Below are positions 50,287 through 59,848 of a stretch of DNA of 64,000 nucleotides, piece after piece (the first letter of the stretch is position 1; every line of letters begins with the position of its first letter). A program made the position numbers and the translations under genes. The DNA is taken from the NCBI RefSeq assembly GCF_009765735.1, contig NZ_LMUW01000022.1, forward strand, positions 25,377 through 89,376. The letters run 5' to 3'. The notes beneath the pieces are model-generated. The model was given only the letters and a program-made list of their open reading frames with translations, was not told the origin of the DNA and ran no database searches. This DNA is from Xenophilus sp. L33. GTDB taxonomy: Bacteria; Pseudomonadota; Gammaproteobacteria; Burkholderiales; Burkholderiaceae_C.

Positions 50287-50309
50287 GCAACTTGCACGAA
50301 AATTGTTGC
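50287..50309. repeat. Operator-like inverted repeat upstream of the RND operon
   Basis: GCAAC (50287-50291) and GTTGC (50305-50309) form an inverted repeat, and TTGCAC is repeated directly inside it at 14-bp spacing. It lies about 45-65 bp before the probable promoter. It could be a regulator site, but no regulator gene adjoins, so this is weak. Confidence 0.3.
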
Positions 50310-50352
50310 ACCGCGATTGGCCCTTTGAGGGAACGTCCTATCTTTCAATGGC

Positions 50353-50381
50353 TCAACCGACGGCCTGTCTGTCTTTATGAT
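50353..50381 (+). promoter_or_regulatory. Possible sigma70 promoter of the RND efflux operon
   Basis: TATGAT (50376-50381) with TCAACC 17 bp upstream (50353-50358). The -10 is good and the -35 matches only half the consensus. The permease ATG is 34 bp downstream. Confidence 0.4.
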
Positions 50382-50415
50382 GGCCTCCCTCCTCGCACCG
50401 TAACAAGTCGTTTCC

Positions 50416-53400
50416 ATGGTCCAACTGGCATTGCGGCGTCCGTACACCTTCATCGTCATGGCGATGCTGATCGTGCTGGCCACGCCCTTCGTGTTGCTGC
50501 GCATGGCGACCGACATCTTTCCGGAAATCAACATTCCGGTCATCAGCATCATCTGGACCTACACCGGCCTGCCGCCGGACGAGATGGCCAACCGGATCAC
50601 CGGCACCACCGAGCGCAGCCTGACGACCACGGTCAGCGACATCGAGCACATCGAGTCGCAGTCGCTCTCGGGCGTGAGCGTGATCAAGGTCTTCTTCCAG
50701 CCCGAGGCCAACATCCAGACCGCGATCGCGCAGGTGGTGGCCTCGATGCAGGCGCAGTTGAAGCAGCTGCCGCCGGGCATCACGCCGCCGCTGGTCATCA
50801 AGTATTCGGCCTCCAGCATCCCGGTGATCCAGCTGGCGCTGTCGAGCCCGACGCGCGCGGAGAACTCGCTCTTCGACTCGGCGATCAACCAGCTGCGCCC
50901 GCAGCTCATCACGATCCCCGGCACGGCGGTGCCCTTTCCGTACGGCGGCAAGAACCGGCTCATCTCCGTCGACATCGACACCCAGGCGATGCAGTCGCGC
51001 GGCCTGTCGCCCAACGACATCCTCAATGCGATCAATGCGCAGAACCTGATCCTGCCGTCGGGCACCGCCAAGCTCGGCGCGATCGAATACAACGTGCGCA
51101 TGAACGGCTCGCCGACCGAGATCAGCGGGCTCAACAACCTGCCGATCCGCACCGTCGACGGCACCACCACCTACATCCGCGACGTCGCCAATGTGCGCGA
51201 CGGCTTCTCGCCGCAGACCAACGTGGTGCGCCAGGACGGCGTGCGCGGCGTGCTGCTGTCGGTGCTGAAGAACGGCGGCGCCTCGACGCTGGACATCGTG
51301 TCGAACCTGCGCGCGCTGCTGCCGACCGCGGCGCAGAGCATGCCGTCGGACATCAAGGTGACGCCGCTCTTCGACCAGTCGGTGTTCGTCAAGGCGGCGG
51401 TGCGCGGCGTGATCACCGAAGCGGTGATCGCGGCACTGCTGACCGCCGCGATGGTGCTGCTCTTCCTGGGCAACTGGCGCAGCACGCTGATCATCGGCCT
51501 GACGATCCCGCTGTCGATCCTGGCCTCGATCCTGATCCTGTTCTCGCTCGGCCAGACCCTGAACCTGATGACGCTCGGCGGGCTCGCGCTGTCGGTCGGC
51601 ATCCTGGTCGACCAGGCGATCGTGACGATCGAGAACATCGAGCGCCACCTGCACATGGGCACCGAGCTGAACGAGGCGATCCTGGTCGGTGCCGGCGAGA
51701 TCGGTTCCGCCGCCTTCGTCTCGACCTTGTGCATCTGCATCGTGTTCGTGCCGATGTTTTTCCTCTCGGGCGTGGCGCGCTTCCTCTTCGTGCCGCTGGC
51801 CGAGGCGGTGGTGTTCGCGATGCTGGCGTCCTACTTCCTGTCGCGTACGCTGGTGCCCACGCTCTTCATGCTGCTGATGGGCGGCCAGGGCCATGCGGAC
51901 GATGCCAAGCCGAGCCTGCTGCAGCGGCTCTACCGCGGCTTCGACCGCCAGTTCGAGCGGGTGCGGGCCGGCTACACGCTGGCGCTGTCGGCGGTGCTCG
52001 ACAAGCGCGGCCGCTTCGTCGTGCTGTTCCTCGGCTTCTGCCTTCTGTCCTGCCTCCTGTATCCGCTGCTCGGTCGCGACTTCTTCCCGAACGTCGACGC
52101 CGGCCAGATCCGCCTGCACATGCGCGCGCCGACCGGCACCCGCATCGAGGAGACCGCGCGGCTGGCCGACGAGGTCGAGGCCGCGATCCGCGAGATGGTG
52201 CCGAAGGACCAGCTCGAGACCATCCTCGACAACATCGGCGTGCCCAACAGCGGCATCAACCTCTCCTACAGCAACGCCGGCACCATCGGCACGCTCGACG
52301 CCGAGATCCTGATGTCGCTCAAGGAAGGCCACCGGCCGACCGACGAGTTCGTCACGAAGCTGCGCGCCGAACTGCCCAAGCGCTTTCCCGGTACCGAGTT
52401 CTTCTTCCAGCCGGCCGACATCGTCACGCAGATCCTGAACTTCGGCCTGCCGGCGGCGATCGACGTCCAGTTCAGCGGCAACGACATGGCCAGCAATGCG
52501 GCGCACGCGGCCGACCTGGTCAAGGAGATCCGCAAGATCCCCGGCGCGGTCGACGCCCACGTGCACCAGCGGCTCGACGGCCCGGGCCTGAACCTGCAGA
52601 TGGACCGCAGCCGGCTGCAGCAATACGGACTGACCGCGGCCAACGTCGGCCAGAACGTGCTGATCGCGCTGTCGAGCAGCTCCCAGGTTTCGCCCGCCTT
52701 CTGGCTCAGCCCGCAGAACGGCGTGGTCTACAACGTCGCGGTGCAGACGCCGCAGTACGACGTCGACTCGCTCGACGCGCTGATGAACCTGCCGGTCAAC
52801 GGCGGCGCCGCCGGCAACGGCCAGTCGCAGTTGCTCGGGAACCTGGTCGACCCGCGCCCGGGCCGCACGCCGGCGGACGTGTCGCACTACAACATCGTGC
52901 CGGTGGTCGACGTCTTCGTCAGCGTGCAGGGCACCGACCTGGCCAACGTGGCATCGAAGGTGCAGGCGCTGGTCGACGACATGCGGCCGAAGCTCGCGCG
53001 CGGCAGCCAGGTGACGCTGCGCGGCCAGGTGCAGACGATGCAGGCCTCCTTCCTCGGCCTCGGCGTCGGCCTCGCGATGGCGATCGTGCTGGTCTACCTG
53101 CTGATCGTGGTGACCTTCCAGTCGTGGACCGACGCCGCGATCATCATCACCGCGCTGCCGGCCGCGCTGGCCGGCATCGCCTGGATGCTGTTCCTCACCG
53201 GCACCACGCTGAGCGTGCCGGCCTTGACCGGCGCGATCATGACCATGGGCGTGGCGACCGCCAACAGCATCCTGCTGGTGTCCTTCGCGCGCGACCAGAT
53301 GGCCGAGGGCGTGGCGCCCCTGGCCGCCGCGCTGCAGGCCGGCGCGACCCGCATCCGCCCCGTGCTCATGACCGCGCTGGCGATGATCATCGGCATGATC

Positions 53401-53610
53401 CCGATGGCGCTCGGCCTCGGCGAAGGCGCCGAGCAGAACGCGCCGCTCGGCCGCGCGGTGATCGGCGGGCTGCTGTTCGCGACCGTCTCGACCCTGTTCT
53501 TCGTGCCGGTCGTCTTCGCGACGATCCACAACCGGCGCGCGCGTCGCGCCGCCGCGCATCCGCCCACGCCACCTTCCGTATCGCTCGGGGCCTCGCCCCA
53601 GGAGACCTGA
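50416..53610 (+). CDS. RND efflux transporter permease
   Basis: Proton-driven inner-membrane pump of 1064 residues in the AcrB/HAE1-like family. It has helix 1 at residues 10-30, the opening FPEINIPVISIIWTYTGLPPDEM, and a large periplasmic loop. The helix 4 region GGLALSVGILVDQAIVTIENIERH carries the proton-relay Asp. The second half repeats this plan with GAIMTMGVATANSILLVSFARD. It is the first gene of a permease-adaptor-outer-membrane-protein operon, an unusual order since the adaptor normally comes first. The substrate is not predictable. Confidence 0.93.
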   Translation: MVQLALRRPYTFIVMAMLIVLATPFVLLRMATDIFPEINIPVISIIWTYTGLPPDEMANRITGTTERSLTTTVSDIEHIESQSLSGVSVIKVFFQPEANIQTAIAQVVASMQAQLKQLPPGITPPLVIKYSASSIPVIQLALSSPTRAENSLFDSAINQLRPQLITIPGTAVPFPYGGKNRLISVDIDTQAMQSRGLSPNDILNAINAQNLILPSGTAKLGAIEYNVRMNGSPTEISGLNNLPIRTVDGTTTYIRDVANVRDGFSPQTNVVRQDGVRGVLLSVLKNGGASTLDIVSNLRALLPTAAQSMPSDIKVTPLFDQSVFVKAAVRGVITEAVIAALLTAAMVLLFLGNWRSTLIIGLTIPLSILASILILFSLGQTLNLMTLGGLALSVGILVDQAIVTIENIERHLHMGTELNEAILVGAGEIGSAAFVSTLCICIVFVPMFFLSGVARFLFVPLAEAVVFAMLASYFLSRTLVPTLFMLLMGGQGHADDAKPSLLQRLYRGFDRQFERVRAGYTLALSAVLDKRGRFVVLFLGFCLLSCLLYPLLGRDFFPNVDAGQIRLHMRAPTGTRIEETARLADEVEAAIREMVPKDQLETILDNIGVPNSGINLSYSNAGTIGTLDAEILMSLKEGHRPTDEFVTKLRAELPKRFPGTEFFFQPADIVTQILNFGLPAAIDVQFSGNDMASNAAHAADLVKEIRKIPGAVDAHVHQRLDGPGLNLQMDRSRLQQYGLTAANVGQNVLIALSSSSQVSPAFWLSPQNGVVYNVAVQTPQYDVDSLDALMNLPVNGGAAGNGQSQLLGNLVDPRPGRTPADVSHYNIVPVVDVFVSVQGTDLANVASKVQALVDDMRPKLARGSQVTLRGQVQTMQASFLGLGVGLAMAIVLVYLLIVVTFQSWTDAAIIITALPAALAGIAWMLFLTGTTLSVPALTGAIMTMGVATANSILLVSFARDQMAEGVAPLAAALQAGATRIRPVLMTALAMIIGMIPMALGLGEGAEQNAPLGRAVIGGLLFATVSTLFFVPVVFATIHNRRARRAAAHPPTPPSVSLGASPQET

Positions 53611-53614
53611 AACC

Positions 53615-54820
53615 ATGTCGGAGCCCACCCACGCGGCCTTGGCCGTCCCACCCAGCGCCGTCGACGGCGGCGAGCCGGACCCGGCCCAGCGACAGCGCGT
53701 CGTGCGCCGGACCCGGCTGGCGGTCATCGTCGTGCTGGTGCTGCTGGCACTCGGTGCCGCGCGCACCGTGCTGGTCCGCACCAGCAACGCCAAGACGCTG
53801 GAGGAAGGCACCGCCGAGCGGGCCACGCAGTACGTCAAGGTGGCGCAGCCGCAGAGCGCCGGCAACGGCCAGACCCTGTCGCTGCCCGGCACCCTGCAGG
53901 GCTTCGTGCAGTCGCCGATCTCGGCGCGCGCCAGCGGCTACGTCAAGCGCTGGACCAAGGACATCGGCGCGCACGTCGAGAAGGGCGAACTGCTGGCCGA
54001 GATCGAGACGCCCGAGATCGACCAGCAGCTGCTGCAGGCGATCGCCGCGCGGCAGCAGGCGGCTTCCAGCCTCGCGCTGACCAAGAGCACGCTGACCCGC
54101 TGGGAAGCGCTGCGCCAGAAGGACGTGGTGGCCCAGCAGGACCTGGACGAACGGCGCAGCGCCGTGGCGCAGTCGACCGCCAACCTGGCCGCCGCCGATG
54201 CCAACGTGCAGCGGCTGCAGCAGCTCGAAGGCTTCAAGCGCGTGGTGGCGCCCTTCGCCGGCACGATCATCCGGCGCAACGTCGACGTCGGCGACCTGAT
54301 CGACGCCGGCAACGCCGCGCGGCCGATGTTCCAGCTGGCGCAGACCGATCCGCTGCGGGTCTACATCAACGTGCCGCAGTCGTATGCGCAACTGGTGAAG
54401 ACCGGCCAGCCGGTGGTCGTGACGCAGACCGAACTGCGCGGCCAGGAATTCAAGGGCCAGGTGGCGCGGACCGCCGGTTCGATCGACACCTCCACGCGCA
54501 CCATGCAGGTCGAGGTGGCGCTCCCCAACAAGGACGGCGTGCTGCTGCCCGGCTCCTACGTGAACGTCGCGCTGCCGCTGACCGCCAGCCATTCGCTGTC
54601 GGTACCGGCCAACGCGCTGCTGTTCCGTGCCGAGGGCACGCGGGTCGCGGTGGTCGACGCCGACGGCAAGGTGCACCTGCGGCCGGTGACGCTGGGTCGC
54701 AACTACGGCGAGACGGTCGAGGTGATCGACGGCGTGACGCCGAACGACCGGCTGGTGATGAACCCGTCCGACTCGATGGCCGAAGGCGACATGGTCGCGA
54801 TCGCCAAGGAACCGGCGTGA
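53615..54820 (+). CDS. RND efflux periplasmic adaptor (membrane fusion protein)
   Basis: A 401-residue adaptor linking pump and outer-membrane channel. It is anchored by one N-terminal helix (LAVIVVLVLLALGAARTVLV, residues about 30-50) rather than a lipid. The lipoyl half SGYVKRWTKDIGAHVEKGELLAEIETPEI is followed by a coiled-coil hairpin (about 130-200) and the second lipoyl half VVAPFAGTIIRRNVDVGDLI. Beta-barrel and proximal domains end the protein. It begins 4 bp after the permease. Confidence 0.93.
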   Translation: MSEPTHAALAVPPSAVDGGEPDPAQRQRVVRRTRLAVIVVLVLLALGAARTVLVRTSNAKTLEEGTAERATQYVKVAQPQSAGNGQTLSLPGTLQGFVQSPISARASGYVKRWTKDIGAHVEKGELLAEIETPEIDQQLLQAIAARQQAASSLALTKSTLTRWEALRQKDVVAQQDLDERRSAVAQSTANLAAADANVQRLQQLEGFKRVVAPFAGTIIRRNVDVGDLIDAGNAARPMFQLAQTDPLRVYINVPQSYAQLVKTGQPVVVTQTELRGQEFKGQVARTAGSIDTSTRTMQVEVALPNKDGVLLPGSYVNVALPLTASHSLSVPANALLFRAEGTRVAVVDADGKVHLRPVTLGRNYGETVEVIDGVTPNDRLVMNPSDSMAEGDMVAIAKEPA

Positions 54821-56322
54821 GGCCCTGGAAACGCGCGGCCACCCAGGCCGCCGGCGCCGCACTGGTCGCCACGCTCTTCGCCGGTTGCGCGGTCGGCCCC
54901 GACTATCACAAGCCGCCGGTCGACGTGCCGGTGAGCTGGAAGCCCGAGCAGCCCTGGCGCCAGGGCGAGCCGAGCGACGCCGCCGACAAGGGCCCGTGGT
55001 GGCTGCGCTTCGGCGACGACAAGCTGAACGACCTCGAGACCACCGCGCTCGCCCACAGCCCGACGCTCGACCAGGCGATCGCCCGGCTGACGCAGGCGCG
55101 CGCATCGCTGGCCGGCACCGAGGCGGCGCTCTATCCGCAGGTCGGCGCCACCACGCATGCCAACCGCTTCAAGATCTCCGGCAACCGGCCGCTGACCAAC
55201 TACGCGGTGCCGAACGTGGAGACGGTGCAGAACGACTTCGGCCTGGGCCTCACCGCCAGCTACGAGGTCGACCTGGCCGGCCGCGTGCGCCGCTCGGTCG
55301 AAGGCGCGACCGCCACCGCGGCGCAGTCCGCGGCCGACCTCGAGAACACGCGGCTGCTGCTCACCACCGACCTGGCCACCGCTTACTTCAACCTGCGCGC
55401 CACCGACATCGAGCTGGACGTCGTGATGCGCTCGATCGGCCTGCAGCGGCGCGCCCTGCAGTTCGTGACCGACCGGCACGACCTCGGCGCGGTCTCGGGC
55501 CTCGACGTCGCGCAGCAGCAGGCGCTGCTCGACAACACGCTCACGCAGGTCGACGTGCTCAACAAGCAGCGTGCGCAGTACGAGCATGCGATCGCCACGC
55601 TGATCGGCACGCCGGCGCCGTCCTTCTCGATCGCCGCCGACCTGAAGCCGCTCAAGCGCCCGGACCTGCCGCTGGGCGTGCCCTCGGACGCCCTGGAACG
55701 CCGGCCCGACGTGGCCTCCGCCGAGCGCGCGATGGCCGCGGCCAATGCGCAGATCGGCGTCGCCACCGCCGCCTTCTACCCGAGCGTGCTGCTGCTGCCG
55801 AACGGCGGCTTCGACAGCGCGTCGCTCTCGAATCTCTTCAACGCGCAGAGCGTGCTGTGGTCGATCGGCGTCTCGGCGACGCAGACGATCTTCGACGGCG
55901 GCCGCATCAAGGCCAACGTCAACTTCGCCCGCGCCGGCTACGACGTCTCGGTCGACAGCTACCGCAAGGTGGTGCTGAACGCGATGCAGGAAGCCGAGGA
56001 CGGCATCACCGGCGTCGCCTCGCTCGACCGCGCCTCGGCCGAGTCGGTGACCGCGGTGGCCAGCGCGCAACGCGTGCTCGACATGTCGATCGCGCGCTAC
56101 GAAGGCGGCGCCTCCATCTACCTGGACGTGATCACCGCGCAGCAGGCGCTGCTCAACGTCGAGCGGCAGGACGCGCAGCTGCGCGGGCAGTTGCTGGTCA
56201 CCTCGGTCTTCCTCGTGAAGGCGCTGGGCGGCGACTGGTGCGGCGTGACGCCGATGGGCGCTGCCGCCGACGCTAGAACAGACTGCCCTGCCCCGCTGCG
56301 CCAGGTGGTCGGAAAGAATTGA
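54817..56322 (+). CDS. RND efflux outer-membrane lipoprotein (NodT/OprM family)
   Basis: TolC-like outer-membrane channel of 501 residues. The N-terminal signal ends in a lipobox, LFAGCAVGPDY, so it is lipid-anchored. Two OEP repeats are present, with LAHSPTLDQAIARLTQARAS and DVASAERAMAAANAQIGVA as typical blocks. The GTG start overlaps the adaptor stop (GTGA). The last 50 nt overlap the 3' end of the convergent radical SAM gene. Confidence 0.92.
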   Translation: MRPWKRAATQAAGAALVATLFAGCAVGPDYHKPPVDVPVSWKPEQPWRQGEPSDAADKGPWWLRFGDDKLNDLETTALAHSPTLDQAIARLTQARASLAGTEAALYPQVGATTHANRFKISGNRPLTNYAVPNVETVQNDFGLGLTASYEVDLAGRVRRSVEGATATAAQSAADLENTRLLLTTDLATAYFNLRATDIELDVVMRSIGLQRRALQFVTDRHDLGAVSGLDVAQQQALLDNTLTQVDVLNKQRAQYEHAIATLIGTPAPSFSIAADLKPLKRPDLPLGVPSDALERRPDVASAERAMAAANAQIGVATAAFYPSVLLLPNGGFDSASLSNLFNAQSVLWSIGVSATQTIFDGGRIKANVNFARAGYDVSVDSYRKVVLNAMQEAEDGITGVASLDRASAESVTAVASAQRVLDMSIARYEGGASIYLDVITAQQALLNVERQDAQLRGQLLVTSVFLVKALGGDWCGVTPMGAAADARTDCPAPLRQVVGKN

Positions 56323-57361
56323 GGTCGAGCGCGATGCGCTCGCGGTTGAAGCCGATGCGCGCCGTGGCCTTCTCGAAGCGCTGCCTGATGAGGTCGGCCC
56401 AGAGGCCGCTGCCCTTCATGCGGGTCGCGAAGTCGGCGTCGTAGTCCTTGCCGCCGCGCATCTCGCGGATGCGCGCCATGATCCGGTCGGCCCGCTGCGG
56501 GTAGTGCAGCTCCAGCCATTGCTTGAAGAGCGGCGCCACTTCCCAGGGCAGCCGGATCACCGTGTAGAAGGCGCTGCGCGCGCCGGCCTCCCAGGCGGCT
56601 TCGAGCACCTGCTCCATGTCCTCGGTCACGAACGGAATTTGCGGCGCCACGCTCACGCCCACCGGCACGCCCGCCTCGACCAGCGTGCGCACCGTGCGCA
56701 GGCGCCGATGCGGCGCCGCGGCGCGCGGCTCGAGCTTGCGCGCCAGCGCGGCGTCGAGCGTGGTGATGGTGACGTAGACCGCGGCCAGCCGATCGGCCGC
56801 CATCGGCGCGATCAGGTCGAGGTCGCGCTCCACCGTGCTCGACTTGGTCACCAGGCCGAAGGGATGGCGCGTTTCCTTCAGCACCTCGATGACCGAGCGG
56901 GTGAGCATCAGCTCGCGCTCGATCGGCTGGTAGCAGTCGGTCGCGGTGCCGACCGCCAGGTGGCTCGGCCGGTAGCCCTTGCGGCCCAGCTCCGCGCGCA
57001 ACACCTCGGCGATGTTGCGCTTGGCGATGAGCCGGGTCTCGAAGTCCAGGCCCGGCGACAGGCCGAGGTAGCTGTGCGTCGGCCGGGCGAAACAGTAGAT
57101 GCAGCCGTGCTCGCAGCCCCGGTACGGATTGAGCGAGCGGTCGAAGGGTACGTCAGGCGAATCGTTGCCGCCGAGGATCGACTTCGCGTCCTCGAAGCGC
57201 ACCTCGGTCGCGGGCGGCGCGAGCGGCTCGGCGGCGCCTTCTTCCAGCGTGCCCCAGCCGTCGTCGTAGGCGTCGCGGACGTCGCTCTCGAAGCGGTGCG
57301 GCAGCCGGGTGGCGGCGCCGCGGCCCTTGAGCGCGTGGATCGGGATGAAGGTGTCGGCCAT
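56273..57361 (-). CDS. Radical SAM protein, PA0069 family
   Basis: A 362-residue radical SAM enzyme of the SplB-like/PA0069 group. The [4Fe-4S] SAM motif is CEHGCIYC (CxxxCxxC) within NPYRGCEHGCIYCFARPTH, near residue 85. Other conserved blocks are VAVGTATDCYQPIERELMLTR in similar form and VTKSSTVERDLDLI. The reaction is unknown; DNA photoproduct repair has been proposed only by fold. The tail overlaps the RND outer-membrane gene by 50 bp. Confidence 0.88.
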   Translation of the reverse strand: MADTFIPIHALKGRGAATRLPHRFESDVRDAYDDGWGTLEEGAAEPLAPPATEVRFEDAKSILGGNDSPDVPFDRSLNPYRGCEHGCIYCFARPTHSYLGLSPGLDFETRLIAKRNIAEVLRAELGRKGYRPSHLAVGTATDCYQPIERELMLTRSVIEVLKETRHPFGLVTKSSTVERDLDLIAPMAADRLAAVYVTITTLDAALARKLEPRAAAPHRRLRTVRTLVEAGVPVGVSVAPQIPFVTEDMEQVLEAAWEAGARSAFYTVIRLPWEVAPLFKQWLELHYPQRADRIMARIREMRGGKDYDADFATRMKGSGLWADLIRQRFEKATARIGFNRERIALDLNSFRPPGAAGQGSLF

Positions 57362-57456
57362 GGCGGCTCCGGATACTGGATGAAATCACAGTATTTCACC
57401 TTTTGCCGCCGCCTGCACGGCGATCGAGGACATCGCCCTGGGCGTAAGCTCCGCCC

Positions 57457-57813
57457 ATGCCACGCCGCCCCGAAAACCTCTATCCCGAATACCACGCCCA
57501 CGTCTACTTCGGACCGGCGACCGTCGCGCAGGCGCGCGCCCTGGTCGAGGCGGCCGGGCGCGAACTGCCGGTGGCGGTGGGCCGGGTGCACGAGAAGCGG
57601 GTCGGTCCGCATCCGCACTGGAGCTGCCAGTTGGCCTTCGACGCGACCGCCTTCGAGACGGTCGTGCCGTGGCTCGACGCGCACCGCGACGGCCTCGACG
57701 TCTTCGTGCACGGCCAGACCGGCGACGCCTACGCCGACCACACCGACCATGCGATGTGGCTGGGCGCGGAATCGGTGCTCGACCTCAGCGCCTTCCGGCC
57801 GCGCGCGGGCTGA
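57457..57813 (+). CDS. DOPA 4,5-dioxygenase family protein
   Basis: A 118-residue small metalloprotein of the DOPA 4,5-dioxygenase-like family. The histidine-rich pattern YHAHVYFG, GPHPHWSCQLAF and FVHGQTGDAYADHTDHAMWL is diagnostic. Bacterial members are mostly uncharacterised; ring cleavage of catechols is known for fungal and plant relatives. It is divergent from the radical SAM gene and its stop abuts that of the GST gene. Confidence 0.87.
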   Translation: MPRRPENLYPEYHAHVYFGPATVAQARALVEAAGRELPVAVGRVHEKRVGPHPHWSCQLAFDATAFETVVPWLDAHRDGLDVFVHGQTGDAYADHTDHAMWLGAESVLDLSAFRPRAG

Positions 57814-58470
57814 TCAGAACTCGGCGTCGAGTTCGTCGATCTCTTCGGGCTCCTGCTTGGCCGCCTGGATCCATTCCTGCATCGCCGGCAATTCGAGGAT
57901 GCGCTTGCAGTAGGCGGCGCAGACGTTGTCGAGCGAGACGTCGTAGGTCATGAACCGGGTCACCACCGGCGCGTACATCGCGTCCGCGATGCAGGGCTGC
58001 TTGCCGAACAGGTAGGGGCCGCCGCAGGCCTTCAGGCATTCGCGCCAGATCGAGACCACGCGGTCGATGTCGGTCTGCGCGCGCGACCAGATCTTGAAGT
58101 TGGGAAAGCGGGCCTTGAGGTTCATCGGCAGCGAACTGCGCATCGAGCTGAAGCCCGAATGCATCTCGCCGCTGATCGCGCGGCAATGCGCGCGGGCCTT
58201 GGCATCGGCGGGCAGCAGGCCGGCCTTCGGCTTGATCTCGTTGAGGTACTCGCCGATGGCCAGCGTGTCCCAGACCTTGATGCCGCCGTGCTCCAGCGCC
58301 GGCACCAGCATCGAGGACGACAGCAGCAGCATCTCGGCCTTCATCGCCGGATCGTCCGGCGGAATGATCTTCTCGGCGAAGTCCAGGCCCGCGAGGCGGC
58401 ACATCAACCAGCCGCGCAGCGACCACGCGCCGTAGTTCTTGCTGCTGATGGTGAGGACGGGTTTGGCCAT
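57814..58470 (-). CDS. Glutathione S-transferase family protein
   Basis: A 218-residue GST-fold protein. The thioredoxin-like N-domain opens KPVLTISSKNYGAWSLRGWL, with VPALEHGGIKVWDTLAIGEYL giving the glutathione-binding cis-Pro and Glu/Asp-Thr region. The C-domain is helical with PYLFGKQPCIADAMYAPVVTRF. I used the ATG at 58470, 8 nt after GGAGA; the ATG at 58476 is too close. The end is acidic (EPEEIDELDAEF). The substrate is unknown. Confidence 0.88.
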   Translation of the reverse strand: MAKPVLTISSKNYGAWSLRGWLMCRLAGLDFAEKIIPPDDPAMKAEMLLLSSSMLVPALEHGGIKVWDTLAIGEYLNEIKPKAGLLPADAKARAHCRAISGEMHSGFSSMRSSLPMNLKARFPNFKIWSRAQTDIDRVVSIWRECLKACGGPYLFGKQPCIADAMYAPVVTRFMTYDVSLDNVCAAYCKRILELPAMQEWIQAAKQEPEEIDELDAEF

Positions 58471-58590
58471 GCGCATGTCTCCAGGTCTGCCGGGATCGGC
58501 GCCGAAGGGAGTGCAAGCCCTGTGCCAGAACAGTGCGCGACACGCGGATCACCGGTCGCGCTTGGCCCGTAACTTGCCTGTAGCAAATAC

Positions 58591-59808
58591 ATGCTGTACC
58601 GGGCCTACCAAAACTATTCCGACCTGCTTTCGCCCTCCCGGCTTGCAGCCCAGTTTTTCGGCAAGGGCGTCTGGGAAGCCAGGACCGACCGCGGTGCGCC
58701 GCGCCGCATCGCAGCCGCGCTCGAGGTCTTCGCGCACATGCGGCTCACGCACAGCCGCCCCGACTACGGCATCAAGAGCGTCATGGTCGACGGCGAGGAC
58801 GTGGCGGTGCACGAGGAAGCCGCGATGGTCGCGCCGTTCGGCACCCTGCTGCACTTTCGCAAGAACACCAAAGCGGTGCAGCCCAAGGTGCTGCTGGCCG
58901 CACCGTTGTCGGGCCACTTCGCGACCCTGCTGCGCGACACCGTCCGCACGCTGCTGCGCGACCACGACGTCTACGTGACCGACTGGCACAACGCCCGCGA
59001 CGTGCCCCTGTGGAACGGCGGCTTCGGCCTCGACGACTACACGCTGCAGATCGTCTCCTTCCTCGAAGCGATCGGCGAAGGCACCCACCTGGTCGCGGTC
59101 TGCCAGCCCTGCGTCGCGGCGCTGGCGGCGACCGCACTGATGGGCGAGGACGACAACCCGGCCGCGCCGCGCAGCCTCACGCTGATGGCCGGTCCGGTCG
59201 ATTGCCGCATCAATCCGACCGCGGTCAACAAGCTGGCCAACGAGCGGCCGATCGACTGGTTCGAGCGCAACCTGATCAGCCGCGTGCCCTTCCCGCACGC
59301 CGGCATGATGCGGCGCGTGTACCCGGGCTTCCTGCAGCTGACCGCCTTCATGAGCATGAACCCGGACCGGCACAAGGAGCAGTTCAGGAAGCTCTACCAG
59401 CACCTGGTCGACGGCGAGATCGAGCAGGCCGCGACCATCCGCACCTTCTACGACGAATACCTGGCGGTCAACGACCTGCCGGCCGAGTTCTATCTCGAGA
59501 CGGTGGAGCGGGTGTTCCAGACCTACGACCTTCCGCGCGGCGAACTCACGGTCGGTGCGCGCAAGGTCGACCCGGCCGCGATCCGCAAGACCGCGCTGCT
59601 CACCGTCGAAGGCGAACGCGACGACATCTGCGCGGTCGGCCAGACCGTGGCGGCGCAGGACCTCTGCCCGAGCATCCGTCCGTTCATGAAGATCAACCAC
59701 CTGCAGGCCGGTGTCGGCCACTACGGCGTCTTCAGCGGGAGCCGGTGGAACAGCCAGATCTATCCGCGGGTGCGCGAGGTGATCCACATGGCCGAGGAAC
59801 TGCACTGA
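58591..59808 (+). CDS. phaZ: Intracellular polyhydroxyalkanoate depolymerase
   Basis: Mobilises stored poly(3-hydroxybutyrate) granules in the cytosol. The 405-residue protein has no signal peptide. It shows the catalytic-cysteine elbow in LVAVCQPCVAALAATALMG (Cys nucleophile as in Ralstonia PhaZ1), the oxyanion region LLAAPLSGHFATLLRDTVRT, the VYVTDWHNARDVP block, and the catalytic His in GVGHYGVFSGSRWN. Sequence and length fit the family well. It implies the cell makes PHB, though phaCAB is not in this window. Confidence 0.94.
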   Translation: MLYRAYQNYSDLLSPSRLAAQFFGKGVWEARTDRGAPRRIAAALEVFAHMRLTHSRPDYGIKSVMVDGEDVAVHEEAAMVAPFGTLLHFRKNTKAVQPKVLLAAPLSGHFATLLRDTVRTLLRDHDVYVTDWHNARDVPLWNGGFGLDDYTLQIVSFLEAIGEGTHLVAVCQPCVAALAATALMGEDDNPAAPRSLTLMAGPVDCRINPTAVNKLANERPIDWFERNLISRVPFPHAGMMRRVYPGFLQLTAFMSMNPDRHKEQFRKLYQHLVDGEIEQAATIRTFYDEYLAVNDLPAEFYLETVERVFQTYDLPRGELTVGARKVDPAAIRKTALLTVEGERDDICAVGQTVAAQDLCPSIRPFMKINHLQAGVGHYGVFSGSRWNSQIYPRVREVIHMAEELH

Positions 59809-59848
59809 GAAGTGCGGCAGCCGCGACGTTGCGCCGCGGCTCGAAAAA

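Noticed and set aside
50353..53892. A minus-strand open frame of nearly 1200 codons opposite the RND permease
   Set aside because: Antisense shadow with His/Arg/Asp-rich low-complexity content and no start signal.
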